Origin: Alicyclobacillus acidocaldarius subsp. acidocaldarius Tc-4-1
GTDB taxonomy: Bacteria > Bacillota > Bacilli > Alicyclobacillales > Alicyclobacillaceae
Assembly: GCF_000219875.1 (NCBI RefSeq)
Contig: NC_017167.1
Span: 2,503,361-2,567,360 of the forward strand
Length of the DNA stretch: 64,000 nucleotides
Direction: 5' to 3'
Shown here piece after piece: positions 45,364 to 54,158 of this stretch. The position numbers were made by a program, and so were the translations under genes. Within the stretch, counting starts at the first letter, position 1. The number at the start of each line of letters is the position of its first letter. The notes beneath the pieces are model-generated. The model was not told the origin of the DNA, did not search any database, and saw only the letters and a program-made list of their open reading frames with translations.

Positions 45364-46839
45364 ATGGAGACTTTCCTGCTCATTCTTTCACTCATTTTGC
45401 TTTCGGGCGTATGGTCCGCGCACCTCGGCAATCGGTTGGGCTTTCCGGTACTCATTGGCTTCGTGACCATCGGCATGTTGCTCGGCCCGGGCGGACTCCG
45501 GCTTGGTCCCCACGTCCCCATCTCCGTCGCCCAATCCATCGGCTATCTCGCGCTCATTCTCATTCTGTTCGAAGGCGGCCTGCACACCCCGCTCGACCGC
45601 ATCCGCGGCGTTTGGAAACCGGCCCTGTCGCTCGCCACCGCGGGCGTGGTCATCAGCGGCGCCATCCTGACCGTCATGGCGCACGCGCTGCTTCACCTCC
45701 CTTGGTACGCGGCGGCGCTTCTCGGCGTCGCAGTGAGTTCGACGGATGCCGCCTCGGTCTTCTCCATCCTCGGCCGGCATCCGCTCCGCCGGCGTCTCGT
45801 CGACGTGCTCGAGGTCGAATCCGGCACGAACGATCCCATGGCATTCTTTCTGACCATCCTGCTCATTCAGTGGTCGGAACACGGCATCGGCAGACCGTGG
45901 GGTGCGCTCGGTTATGCGATCTCGACCTTCGTCCTGCAAATGGCGATGGGCCTCATTGCGGGGGCCGTGATCGGATACCTCGGCTCGCTGGCCAATCAGC
46001 GCATCAAGCTCGACACGGGCGGCCTGTACCCGACGCTCTCCCTCGCGTTTGCGCTGCTCAGCTACAGCGTCGCCGTCCTCCTGCACGGCAGTGGCTTTCT
46101 CGCCGTCTACACCGCGGCGGTGGTGATGGGCAATCGGCGGCTGGAGCACCGCCACAGCATCCTGCGGTTTCACGAGGGGCTGTCCTGGACCATGCACATC
46201 GTGATGTTTGTCGTGCTGGGCCTGCAAATTTCCCCCGCGCGGCTTGGGTCCATCCTCGTGCCGGGCGTTCTGCTCGCCGCAAGTGCCCTCTTTCTGGCGC
46301 GGCCCGTTGCCGTCTGGATGTCGACCATCGGCATGCGCTTCTCCGCGGCGGAGAAGGTGTTCATCTCGTGGGCCGGGCTGCGAGGCGCGGTGCCCATCGT
46401 ACTCGTGATGACGGCCATGCTCTCGCCCGCCTACACGCCCGCGCCGATGCTGGATGCCGTGTTTTTCGTCGTCATTGCGTCGACAATTGTCCAGGGCCTT
46501 ACCGTCCGGCCTCTCGCCGCGAAGCTCGATCTGCTGGAGCGCGCCCCATCGGGCGACCTGCTTGAACTGGTGCGCATCGCGCGCGAAAACGCCGTGATTA
46601 CGCCGGTCGAGGTGGACGCTTCGTCCGATCTCGTCGGGCGAAAGATGGTCGAGATTGAGTTTCCGGAGAACACGCTGTGCTACGCCATCGTGCGGGGCGA
46701 TCAGGTCATTGTGCCGCGCGGCGCGACCGAGCTTCAGGCAGGGGATCACCTGCTGATTCTGTCGGACCGGCGAAACATCGGGCGGCTTAGGAGGCTGTTC
46801 GGCGCGGAGCGAATGGGGCCGGCGGAGATGTTGCCGTAG
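45364..46839 (+). CDS. Na+(K+)/H+ antiporter, CPA1 NhaP2-like
   Basis: This 491-residue antiporter has about 12 hydrophobic segments (residues 1-390) containing LLGPGGLRLGP, SSTDAASVFSILG and ESGTNDPMAFFL, the paired acidic residues used for ion exchange, and WAGLRGAVPIVLV. A C-terminal TrkA-C-type regulatory domain follows (residues 405-480, TLCYAIVRGDQVIVPRGATE), which in related proteins senses nucleotides such as c-di-AMP. ATG 45364 lies behind AAAAGGAGG. It is useful for pH and potassium homeostasis in an acidophile. Confidence 0.9.
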   Translation: METFLLILSLILLSGVWSAHLGNRLGFPVLIGFVTIGMLLGPGGLRLGPHVPISVAQSIGYLALILILFEGGLHTPLDRIRGVWKPALSLATAGVVISGAILTVMAHALLHLPWYAAALLGVAVSSTDAASVFSILGRHPLRRRLVDVLEVESGTNDPMAFFLTILLIQWSEHGIGRPWGALGYAISTFVLQMAMGLIAGAVIGYLGSLANQRIKLDTGGLYPTLSLAFALLSYSVAVLLHGSGFLAVYTAAVVMGNRRLEHRHSILRFHEGLSWTMHIVMFVVLGLQISPARLGSILVPGVLLAASALFLARPVAVWMSTIGMRFSAAEKVFISWAGLRGAVPIVLVMTAMLSPAYTPAPMLDAVFFVVIASTIVQGLTVRPLAAKLDLLERAPSGDLLELVRIARENAVITPVEVDASSDLVGRKMVEIEFPENTLCYAIVRGDQVIVPRGATELQAGDHLLILSDRRNIGRLRRLFGAERMGPAEMLP

Positions 46840-46960
46840 TGGCGCGGGAAAGACGTGCTGCGGGGTAGACCGCGTATGTCTCGGCGTCCGTCAGGCACCC
46901 GTTGCCCTGGCCACGCGAAGGAGAAGCGTTTGCGAGGGCAGGGTTTGGTGGCCCGCGGGG

Positions 46961-47074
46961 ACGGAGCCCGGTGGCTGCAGCCGACTTCCAGGCGACTTCC
47001 GGGATGCAGGGAGCACAACGGAACCTGGTAGCTGCAGGCGACTTCCAGGCGACTTCCGGCATGCAGAGGGCACA
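46961..47074 (+). repeat. two tandem 57-bp repeats
   Basis: Units 46961-47017 and 47018-47074 are nearly identical, and each contains CGACTTCCAGGCGACTTCCGG, itself an internal repeat. The unit length is a multiple of three, but no likely gene spans it. The rest of 46840-47299 holds no convincing gene. The 13-mer GGATGCAGGGAGC of unit 1 recurs at 63975-63987. Confidence 0.85.
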
Positions 47075-47299
47075 GAGGACGCAGAAGGGCGCGCCCAGGT
47101 GCGGACATCATGACCGGCTTTCACCGCATCGGTTCACATTCTCCTCGGCCTCATCGACGGACGGGTTGGGTGGGCGTACACTGGAGGCATCCTCCACGCG
47201 GATGGCGCGGCGCCTGACGGGCCGCGCAACACGGAGGAATCCGGCTCGCATTGTGGTTTCGACCAGGATCTCCTATCATGGGTGGTGGGATACGCTTCG

Positions 47300-48077
47300 A
47301 TGCCCGGACAGGACAGCTTACTCAAGGCGCTTACGCGCACGTTGTCAGGCGGTGCGCTTGAAGCCCTCGGCGTGCGCGGCGTAGAGACGCTCGCGCCATT
47401 CACGACCGAACTCCCCGCCAGCACGCTGAGGATGGATCGGGCGTGGCGGATGGCAAACGGCGAAGTGTTTCACCTGGAATTCCAGGATCGCCGCGAGCGC
47501 ACGCTTCACCGCTTTTTGGAATACGATGCCCTCCTTGCCAATCAGATCCAAGCCAGAATCCGCACGGTCGTCTTGTACCACGCGCATGTTGCCAGTGCGC
47601 CGCAGGAGTTGGACATCGGCACCGCCATCTATCGCGTGGAAAACGTGTTTTTCTCCGCGCTAGACGGCGATGACGCACTGGACGAAGTTGAAGCTCACCT
47701 TCGCGTGGGACGATGGGAACCCATCGTTCGCCTTCGGCTGGGTCTCGCGCTCTCGATGCGCGTCGAAGACCGCCATCAAGCCATGGCCCGCGTGCTCAAC
47801 CTTCTCCCGCGCGCTCCGGACGACGAAGAGCGCGAACTCGCGGCGAGCGCCGTCCTCGCGTTTGGTGACAGGGCGTTGTCAGACGAAGACCGCAGAAAAT
47901 TGCGGAAGGAGCTGAAGAACGTGTTCCGCATGGCAGAAGAACTGTATGAAGACGGTCGCAGAGAGGCTGCCGAAGACATTGCACACCGCCTGCTGGCCGA
48001 AGGCGTGCCCGTCGACGGAAAAAGCGACGGGCCTGCCTCGCGAAAGACTCGAGCAGATGCAGCGCGAGGTGCACTGA
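47300..48077 (+). pseudogene. Rpn-family nuclease/transposase-like protein, frameshifted end
   Basis: PD-(D/E)XK-type protein of the Rpn (YhgA-like) group. It has LSGGALEALGVRGVETL, the nuclease strand VFHLEFQDRRERTLHRFLEY and a helical C-terminal half (KELKNVFRMAEELYEDGRRE). The usual C-terminus ATGLPRERLEQMQREVH appears one frame over. Deleting one A from the run at 48019-48023 restores it and gives 258 residues with a stop at 48077; as written the frame ends at 48088 with unrelated residues. The N-terminal active region is intact, so activity may remain. ATG 47300 is uncertain. Confidence 0.75.
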
Positions 48078-48080
48078 CGC

Positions 48081-48283
48081 TCACATGAGCGATGGGCCGA
48101 GCACCGCACGCGGAAGGTCTTCCGTCAGCTTGCGCCTCCAGCCGCCCTCCATGATCTGGCGAATGACGGCGTGCTCCCCATGAACCACGCGCCGAGTCCG
48201 TCCGCCGTCGCGACGTACGGCCAGATCTTCTCCGCCGATGCGTCAATCACGACGTCCACGACGATATCCGGAAGTTGCGCCAT
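48081..48283 (-). pseudogene. SRPBCC/AHSA1 family protein, internally deleted
   Basis: ATG 48283, behind GAGGTGAGAAAGGC, starts a good SRPBCC N-terminus (MAQLPDIVVDVVIDASAEKI, WPYVATADGLGAWFMG). Directly after residue 36, text typical of the family's C-terminal helix appears one frame over (EHAVIRQIMEGGWRRKLTED) and ends at 48081. About 80 central residues are missing and the frame is broken, so the gene is dead. It lies seven bases after the SDR gene and was part of that operon. Confidence 0.6.
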
Positions 48284-48290
48284 GCCTTTC

Positions 48291-49058
48291 TCACCTCTTG
48301 AACGACAGCGCGCCATCGTCGACGCAAATGGCGTGTCCGTTGATGAATCGCGCCTCGTCCGACGCCAAAAAGGCCACCACGCGGGCAATCTCGTCCGGCT
48401 CCGCCATGCGCCGGCGCATGTGCGCCCGCTGAATCGTGTTCCACACGCGCTCGTCCTGCCGCCAGTTGTCGACGAGGCCCGTGTTCACCATCCCCGGCGC
48501 CACCGCGACAACGCGGATGTTGTAGCGGGCGAGATCGAGCGCCGCCGCCTTCGTCATGGCCACGACCGCCGCTTTGCTCGCGTGGTACGGGAGCTGGTTC
48601 CTGTCCGCGATGAACGCGTAAATGGACGCCGTGTTGATGATGACGCCGCCCGTGCCTGCCTGCCGCATGTGGCGCGCCGCCGCACGCATGCCATAAAAGA
48701 CGCCGTGCTGGTTGATGGATACGACGCGGAAGTATTCCTCCGGCGGATCGTCGAGGAAGTTTCGCGCGCCGTCGCCAAACACGCCGGCGTTGTTGAACAT
48801 GATGTCGAGGCGGGAGAATCGCGCCACCGCCGCATCGACGAGCGCGTTCACGCTCGCCTCGTCCGTGACGTCGACGAACATCCCTTCCGCCTCGCCGCCC
48901 GCCGCCCGGATCTCGTCCGCGACGCGCCGCGCGCCCGCCTCGTCGCGATCCGCCACCACAACGCGCACGCCGCGCTCGGCCAAACGGCGCGCCGTCGCGC
49001 TGCCGATGCCGCCCGCGCCGCCCGTCACGATGGCCACGCGGCCCTCCATGTCCCTCAT
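48291..49058 (-). CDS. classical short-chain dehydrogenase
   Basis: This 255-residue NAD(P) oxidoreductase has TGGAGGIGSATARRLAERG, NNAGVFGDGARNF, the catalytic Ser in INTASIYAF and YHASK (Tyr-x3-Lys). ATG 49058 follows AGGAGGCGCTGGC and overlaps the thioesterase stop by four bases. It resembles 3-oxoacyl or secondary-alcohol dehydrogenases. Within an operon with a thioesterase and a FabL-type reductase it probably acts on acyl derivatives. Confidence 0.87.
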   Translation of the reverse strand: MRDMEGRVAIVTGGAGGIGSATARRLAERGVRVVVADRDEAGARRVADEIRAAGGEAEGMFVDVTDEASVNALVDAAVARFSRLDIMFNNAGVFGDGARNFLDDPPEEYFRVVSINQHGVFYGMRAAARHMRQAGTGGVIINTASIYAFIADRNQLPYHASKAAVVAMTKAAALDLARYNIRVVAVAPGMVNTGLVDNWRQDERVWNTIQRAHMRRRMAEPDEIARVVAFLASDEARFINGHAICVDDGALSFKR

Positions 49059-49462
49059 GCCAGCGCCTCCTCCTGATACGCCCTGAGCCGCTCCCGCCAA
49101 AACGCGGGAATGGGCTCCGGCCGCCCGTTTTCGTCCACGTGCACGTACACCGTCTCCGCGCGGAAGATGGGTTCACCCTCGCGCGTCATCACAAATTCCA
49201 GCGTCACGCTCGTGTTTCCAATGCGTTTCGGCCGCACCCAGATGGACAGCTTGTCCCGCCAGCGCGCCGGTTTGAGAAAGGTCTGCGTGGACGTGGCGAT
49301 GACGGTGGTCGGCACGTCGTCATAGAGCCTCAATTCACTCCGGAAAAACTCCTGATAGGCGAGATCGAGGTACATCAGATAATTGGCGTTGAACACGATG
49401 CGCTGAGCGTCCACCTCGGACCAGCGCACCTCGAGATCATAGTGATAGCGAAACCCTTCCAT
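49055..49462 (-). CDS. 4HBT-family acyl-CoA thioesterase
   Basis: This 135-residue hotdog-fold enzyme of the 4-hydroxybenzoyl-CoA thioesterase/YbgC group has EVRWSEVDAQRIVFNANYLM, with the catalytic Asp in the usual place, and FLKPARWRDKLSIWVRP. ATG 49462 lies six bases after GAGGTGA. It hydrolyses acyl or aryl thioesters. It is co-translated with the downstream SDR and lies 15 bases after the FabL-type gene. Confidence 0.87.
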   Translation of the reverse strand: MEGFRYHYDLEVRWSEVDAQRIVFNANYLMYLDLAYQEFFRSELRLYDDVPTTVIATSTQTFLKPARWRDKLSIWVRPKRIGNTSVTLEFVMTREGEPIFRAETVYVHVDENGRPEPIPAFWRERLRAYQEEALA

Positions 49463-49477
49463 GTCGTTCACCTCGCG

Positions 49478-50254
49478 TCACGGCAGGACGAGCGTCACGC
49501 CGCCGTCCACGCGCACCGTCTGGCCCCGGATCATCTCCGCCTCGGGCGAACACAGAAAGAGCGCGAGATTCGCCACGTCGTCCGGCGTCACCATCCGGTG
49601 ATACGGCATCTTCTCCTCGAGCTTCTTCAGCGTCTGATCCATGTCCGGGAAGTGACCCAGCGCATCCGTGAGGACCGCGCCGGCCGAGATGCAGTTCACG
49701 TTGATCCTGCGCGGCCCGAGCTCCACGGCGAAGTAGCGCACCATCGCCTCGAGCGCGGCCTTGCTCGTGCCGACCGACAAATAGTACGGAAACACGCGAT
49801 CCGCCCCGAACGAGGAGATGGCGAGCATGGCGCCGCCCTCCGGCATGAGCTTCGCGGCCTGCTGCGCGCCGATGAGAAACGCCCGGGCGTTCACGTCGAC
49901 GGTCCAGTCAAAGCCCTTCGTGTCCACCTCGAGCGCCGCGCGATTGCGGCCCGAAGCGGCGTTGTGGATGAAGACGTCCAGGCGGCCAAACACTTCACGC
50001 ACCTCGTCAAACAGCGCGACAATCTTCTCCTCCTGCGCCATGTTGGCGCGCACAGCGATGGCCCGCCTGCCCATCTGCTCGATCTCGGCCACGACTTCGC
50101 GGGCGAGATCGCCATTCCGGAAGTAATTCACTACCACGTGGGCGCCCTCTTCGGCAAAACGAATGGCGAGCCGGCGGCCGATGCCGCGCGAGCTGCCCGT
50201 GACGAGCACGACCTTATCTTCAAAGCGCCGAGGCGCCCGCCCTGCATTCGCCAA
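49478..50254 (-). CDS. fabL: FabL-type enoyl-ACP reductase III
   Basis: This 258-residue SDR resembles Bacillus FabL: VTGSSRGIGRRLAIRFAEEG, HNAASGRNRAALEV, SSFGADRVFPYYLSVGTSKA with Tyr-x6-Lys, and MIRGQTVRVDGG at the end. TTG 50254 follows GGAGGATCCAGC. It reduces trans-2-enoyl-ACP in fatty acid elongation. It is divergent from fabF, with a FapR-like box between them, so both halves of the elongation cycle may share control. Confidence 0.88.
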   Translation of the reverse strand: MANAGRAPRRFEDKVVLVTGSSRGIGRRLAIRFAEEGAHVVVNYFRNGDLAREVVAEIEQMGRRAIAVRANMAQEEKIVALFDEVREVFGRLDVFIHNAASGRNRAALEVDTKGFDWTVDVNARAFLIGAQQAAKLMPEGGAMLAISSFGADRVFPYYLSVGTSKAALEAMVRYFAVELGPRRINVNCISAGAVLTDALGHFPDMDQTLKKLEEKMPYHRMVTPDDVANLALFLCSPEAEMIRGQTVRVDGGVTLVLP

Positions 50255-50356
50255 GCTGGATCCTCCATTCCACGGGAAGCCAATTCTCGCTCCATCATAC
50301 CAAACGCAGGGCGCCTTGTCCCAACCAAATGCGTCGCCTGGCGCCTGTGGACGTGG

Positions 50357-50393
50357 TATGATAGAGGCGGAACTAGCACCAAGTCATAAATTT
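50357..50393 (+). promoter_or_regulatory. fabF promoter with FapR-like box
   Basis: TGGTATGAT (50354-50362) is an extended -10. Downstream, CTAGCACCAAGTCATAAA (50374-50391) resembles a FapR box. It continues as TTTGTGCGG, the same text that follows box 3 at 39241-39252, so the two promoters share about 18 of 27 bases at the start of transcription. Confidence 0.5.
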
Positions 50394-50444
50394 GTGCGGG
50401 CGGTTCAGATTCACGTAGAGTCTGACAGCGAGAGGAGAACCTTC

Positions 50445-51704
50445 ATGGCGGACAAGACGCGCATCGTCGTCACCGGAATGGGTGCCGTGACGCCATTCGG
50501 GGTCGGGGTTTCGACGTTTTGGGAGAACATCGTCGCCGGCAGATCGGCCGTGCGCGAAACGGAAGACGAACTCTTGCGCACCTGGGCGCCGGTGGTCGCG
50601 GCGGCCCGCGATTTCGATCCGGCGGCGTATCTGGATAAGAAGCAGATGCAAAACAGCGACCGATTCACGCAGATGGGGCTGGTGGCCGCGGCGGAGGCCA
50701 TTCGGGACGCAGGGTTTGGCGACGGCGGCGCGTTTGGTCCGTATGAGCGGGATCGCATCGGGATTTCCATTGGGTGCGCGTTCGGGGGCGTGCAGACGCT
50801 GGAGGAAGGATCGAACCGGCTCGCGTCGGGGCGCTCGACGCGCGTGGGCCCGAGGCTTGTGCCGAAGTCCATTCCCAACGCGGCCGCAGCCGGGATCGCC
50901 ATGCGCTACGGCATTCGCGGGCCGGTGATGACGTACTCGACCGCGTGCGCGTCGTCGGCCAACGCCATCGGCGAGGCGAGCTACTGGCTGAGGCTCGGTG
51001 AGATTGACATGGCGCTGGTGGGTGGCGCGGAGTGCCTGTTCAGCCCGGCCATCCTGGCGGGCCTGCGCGCGGCGGGAGCGCTGGCGACGGAGGGGCCGGC
51101 GGATTACAGCGCGTGGTCGCGGCCGTTTGACAAGCGGCGGACCGGCATGGTGATGGGCGAGGGCGCGGCGGTACTGGTGCTGGAGACGTTGGAGCGGGCC
51201 CTCGAGCGCGGCGCCACCATCTACGGCGAACTCGTGGGGTACGGCACGTCGAACGACGCGTACCACGAGACCTCGCCGGATCCGTCCGGCCACGGCGCGA
51301 AACTCGCCATGGCGCGGGCGCTGAAGAGCGCGGGTCTCGCCCCGGAGGACATCGACTACGTGAACGCGCACGCGACGGCGACGCCCGCGGGGGACGTGGC
51401 GGAGTCCACGGCACTTCGCGACATGTTTGGCCCGCACATCGACGAGATCCCGGTGAGCTCCATCAAGGGCGCGGTGGGCCACATGCTCGGCACCGCCGGG
51501 GCGATTGAGTCCATCGCCTGCGTGAAGGCGCTCGAGACGGGATGGCTGCCGCCCACCTTGAACTGCGACGACAAGGAGGAGATTGCGCCGCGCGACGTGG
51601 TGCCGAATCGGAGCCGCAGGGCGGACATCCGCACGGCGCTCAGCTCCTCGTTTGGCTTCGGCGGCCAAAACGGCGTGCTCATCTGGAAAAAGGCCGAGAT
51701 CTGA
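50445..51704 (+). CDS. fabF: 3-oxoacyl-ACP synthase II
   Basis: This 419-residue condensing enzyme has the nucleophile Cys in STACASSANAIGEA, the two histidines in VNAHATATPAGD and IKGAVGHMLGTAG, and the C-terminal SSFGFGGQNGVLIW. It elongates acyl-ACP with malonyl-ACP. ATG 50445 follows AGAGGAGAACC. It is not in the usual fabHDGF operon but stands alone opposite the fabL-type operon. It could be a second KAS II suited to cyclic acyl chains, though the sequence alone cannot show this. Confidence 0.93.
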   Translation: MADKTRIVVTGMGAVTPFGVGVSTFWENIVAGRSAVRETEDELLRTWAPVVAAARDFDPAAYLDKKQMQNSDRFTQMGLVAAAEAIRDAGFGDGGAFGPYERDRIGISIGCAFGGVQTLEEGSNRLASGRSTRVGPRLVPKSIPNAAAAGIAMRYGIRGPVMTYSTACASSANAIGEASYWLRLGEIDMALVGGAECLFSPAILAGLRAAGALATEGPADYSAWSRPFDKRRTGMVMGEGAAVLVLETLERALERGATIYGELVGYGTSNDAYHETSPDPSGHGAKLAMARALKSAGLAPEDIDYVNAHATATPAGDVAESTALRDMFGPHIDEIPVSSIKGAVGHMLGTAGAIESIACVKALETGWLPPTLNCDDKEEIAPRDVVPNRSRRADIRTALSSSFGFGGQNGVLIWKKAEI

Positions 51705-51730
51705 GCCGCGTCATCCAATCGGCAATCGAA

Positions 51731-51763
51731 AAGCCGGGCGGAAGAACTCCGTCCGGCTTTTTT
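51731..51763 (+). terminator. terminator of fabF
   Basis: AAGCCGG...GGA (from 51731) pairs with TCC..CCGGCTT, followed by TTTTTT. Confidence 0.85.
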
Positions 51764-51913
51764 CGCGCGACTCCATCCGCCCCGCCCCGCCGCGGCGCTC
51801 CTGTCGATCCGGCCGTCAGGCCACCGGCGCAAATCGCGGTGCGGCTCGGGCGAAGGTGCGCGCGCGTTGCCGCATGCTGGCCCCGGATGAGCACGCGCCG
51901 AAGTGGCTCAATC

Positions 51914-54082
51914 CTACGGCGCGTACGCCCACGTCCAGCCGCCGTCCCGCGTCACGAGCAGGCCGGCATCCGTGAGGAGCGCGCCGAAGTCGCCTCCCGC
52001 GAGCGTCAGGCTCATCACCTCGCCGGGGAGCTTGGACTGAAACCCGGGTGCGAGGTGACGCGTACTCCACGTGGCGCCGCCATCCGTGGTCACGAAAAGC
52101 GTGAGCCCCTGGGACGGGTCCATGGTTGCGGACGAGGCGCACACCACCATCCCGCGCGATCCCGCCCACGCCATCGCGAGCGCGTCGTACCCCTCGGGAA
52201 GCGAGACCGTGCGCTCTGCGTTCCCGCTGACCGGCGACGCCGTGAGCACAGGCTGAAGCACCGGCCCGGTGTCCTTGCCATTCGACTTGCTGCCCGGGCG
52301 GATCAGCTTGTTGTCGAGCCACCAGACCGTTCCCCCGTCGAAGGCGGGCGCCAAGGCGAGATCGTCATTGGGCACCGAGCGGACGGTCGACCAGTGCACG
52401 CCGTCCCGCGACTGCAGCACCAGATCCTTCGGCATGGCCGCAATGGCGAGCACGTAGCCGTCCGCCGTCACGGACAAAGCCGCGTCGGATGGGCCGAAGG
52501 GCGTCAGGCTCTGCACCACGTTGCTGGGCAAATCCGCTGCGCCGAGTTCCGTCCAATGCTGACCGCCGTCCCGGCTCACCCACAGGCGCAGCGGGCCGTT
52601 GTCATCCGAGGCGCCCACCGTGGCCACGGCGAGGAGCTTGCCGGGGCCCGCCGCGACCGCGATGGGCATCTGATGAGGCATGCGGGTCAGGACGCGCCAC
52701 GAGGCGCCGCCGTCCACGCTCTCCTCCACCGTGCCCTGAAACAGATCGCCATCGATGCCCACGAGCGCCGGCCGTCCGTCGGAACCCAGTGCGGGATCCG
52801 CGACCACCTGCACGTCGGGCGGCGCCGTCGGCGCGACCCTATGCCATGTGTCGAGCCCCGGTCCACTCGCGTAGAGTCCTGTCGGCTCGGACGAGGACGG
52901 CGCTGCGTACCAGGCTCCCGACGGGCTGCGGGCGAGCGAGACGCTGTACCAGTACGGGACCGTTGCGAGGGTCGACGCCTGCCCGGTCCGGAGGTCAAAC
53001 GACGTCACGCCGCCGGGAAACGGCGCCGCGCCCGGGCACAGGCCGATGTACGCGACGTCCCCGTCGAGGACCGGCACCGACTGCGCGACGCGCCCCTGAT
53101 ACGCCTGCGGCATGGCCTCGCGCCACGATGCCCACCCGTTGGTGGTCCAAAGAACCCGCGTCTCCCAACTGCCGAGATCCTTGACCACCCACACGCCGAC
53201 GCCGCTTGCGGTCATAGCGAGATTTTCCTGCCACGGCACGACGCTCGGCCCCGTCAACACGGTGTGAAACGTGCGCCCCCCGTCCTCGCTCTCGGCCATC
53301 ACGACCGGCGCGGGGTGATTGCCCGCGCGAAACACCTGCGGTGAAACCTCGCTCAGCCAGACCCGCGTCGGCGAGAGGAAGGCGGCATCGAGCACCGCGT
53401 CCTGGAGCGGCACCCGAGCCCAGGTGGCTCCGCCGTCCGCCGATCGCAGCAGTTCCCCGCTCACCGCAGCATAGCCGGTCGCCCCAAATAGCGCGAGAAC
53501 GGGCATCTCCGCGGACATCTCATGGCCTGTGGATACCGTGATCTGCCAAACGGAGCGCCACGACGCACCCGCGTCGCGCGTCAGCCAGATGCGGTACGTG
53601 GCTGGCCCCTCTGCCATGGTGGGACTCACCGTTTTGCGCGCGACGGTGATGACGGCCCCGTCCGACGGGCTCGAAAACGAGATGGCCGCGACCTGACCGG
53701 GGATCTCGCTCACCACATGCCAAGGCTTGCCGGCGACACTCTTGATGATGGCGCTCGAAGACTGTCCAACGAGCGCCGCAAACGCAGTGGCGCCGGCGAA
53801 GCTCGGCGGGACGACCTGCGTGACGCGAGCCGGTCCCCAGCCTGGATGGCCTAGGATCTCAAACGATCCGCGGCTCGCGAGCGCGCGCTCGGTGCTCGAA
53901 CGGTTCGTATCTGCCGTGACTTCGGCTCCCTTGGCAGGCGTCCCGTTCGCGTTCGCCCCGGCCGCTGAAGAGCCTGGCAAAGAGCCCGGCGCCTTCTCGC
54001 CCGAGACGCCTTGCGCGCCACAGCCCACGGCGAGCATTCCGCAGACGACGCACACGGCACCCAACCACATCCAACGGCGCAT
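51914..54082 (-). CDS. lipoprotein with nine Asp-box (BNR) repeats
   Basis: This 722-residue surface lipoprotein has signal peptide and lipobox LAVGCGA (Cys about 21), a Gly/Ala/Thr-rich linker to about residue 60, then two beta-propellers' worth of Asp-box motifs: TRDAGASW, SADGGATW, SEDGGRTF, TTNGWASW, SVDGGASW, SRDGGQHW, SRDGVHW, TTDGGATW and TRDGGWTW. Such propellers occur in sialidases, YCF48-like and sortilin-like proteins. No catalytic Arg triad of a sialidase is apparent, so a binding or scaffold role is more likely. ATG 54082 follows GAGGGAGGCGG. Confidence 0.82.
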   Translation of the reverse strand: MRRWMWLGAVCVVCGMLAVGCGAQGVSGEKAPGSLPGSSAAGANANGTPAKGAEVTADTNRSSTERALASRGSFEILGHPGWGPARVTQVVPPSFAGATAFAALVGQSSSAIIKSVAGKPWHVVSEIPGQVAAISFSSPSDGAVITVARKTVSPTMAEGPATYRIWLTRDAGASWRSVWQITVSTGHEMSAEMPVLALFGATGYAAVSGELLRSADGGATWARVPLQDAVLDAAFLSPTRVWLSEVSPQVFRAGNHPAPVVMAESEDGGRTFHTVLTGPSVVPWQENLAMTASGVGVWVVKDLGSWETRVLWTTNGWASWREAMPQAYQGRVAQSVPVLDGDVAYIGLCPGAAPFPGGVTSFDLRTGQASTLATVPYWYSVSLARSPSGAWYAAPSSSEPTGLYASGPGLDTWHRVAPTAPPDVQVVADPALGSDGRPALVGIDGDLFQGTVEESVDGGASWRVLTRMPHQMPIAVAAGPGKLLAVATVGASDDNGPLRLWVSRDGGQHWTELGAADLPSNVVQSLTPFGPSDAALSVTADGYVLAIAAMPKDLVLQSRDGVHWSTVRSVPNDDLALAPAFDGGTVWWLDNKLIRPGSKSNGKDTGPVLQPVLTASPVSGNAERTVSLPEGYDALAMAWAGSRGMVVCASSATMDPSQGLTLFVTTDGGATWSTRHLAPGFQSKLPGEVMSLTLAGGDFGALLTDAGLLVTRDGGWTWAYAP

Positions 54083-54158
54083 TCCATCCGCCTCCCTCTG
54101 CGCTTCGCACATTCATTGGACGGAATGCGCCGCCATCCTGTGACACCGGCGGAAGATC

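Noticed and set aside
46902-47384. 160-codon frame over the tandem repeats with a 19-residue repeated unit
   Set aside because: No ribosome binding site; both strands give repeats because the DNA repeats; residues look non-coding.
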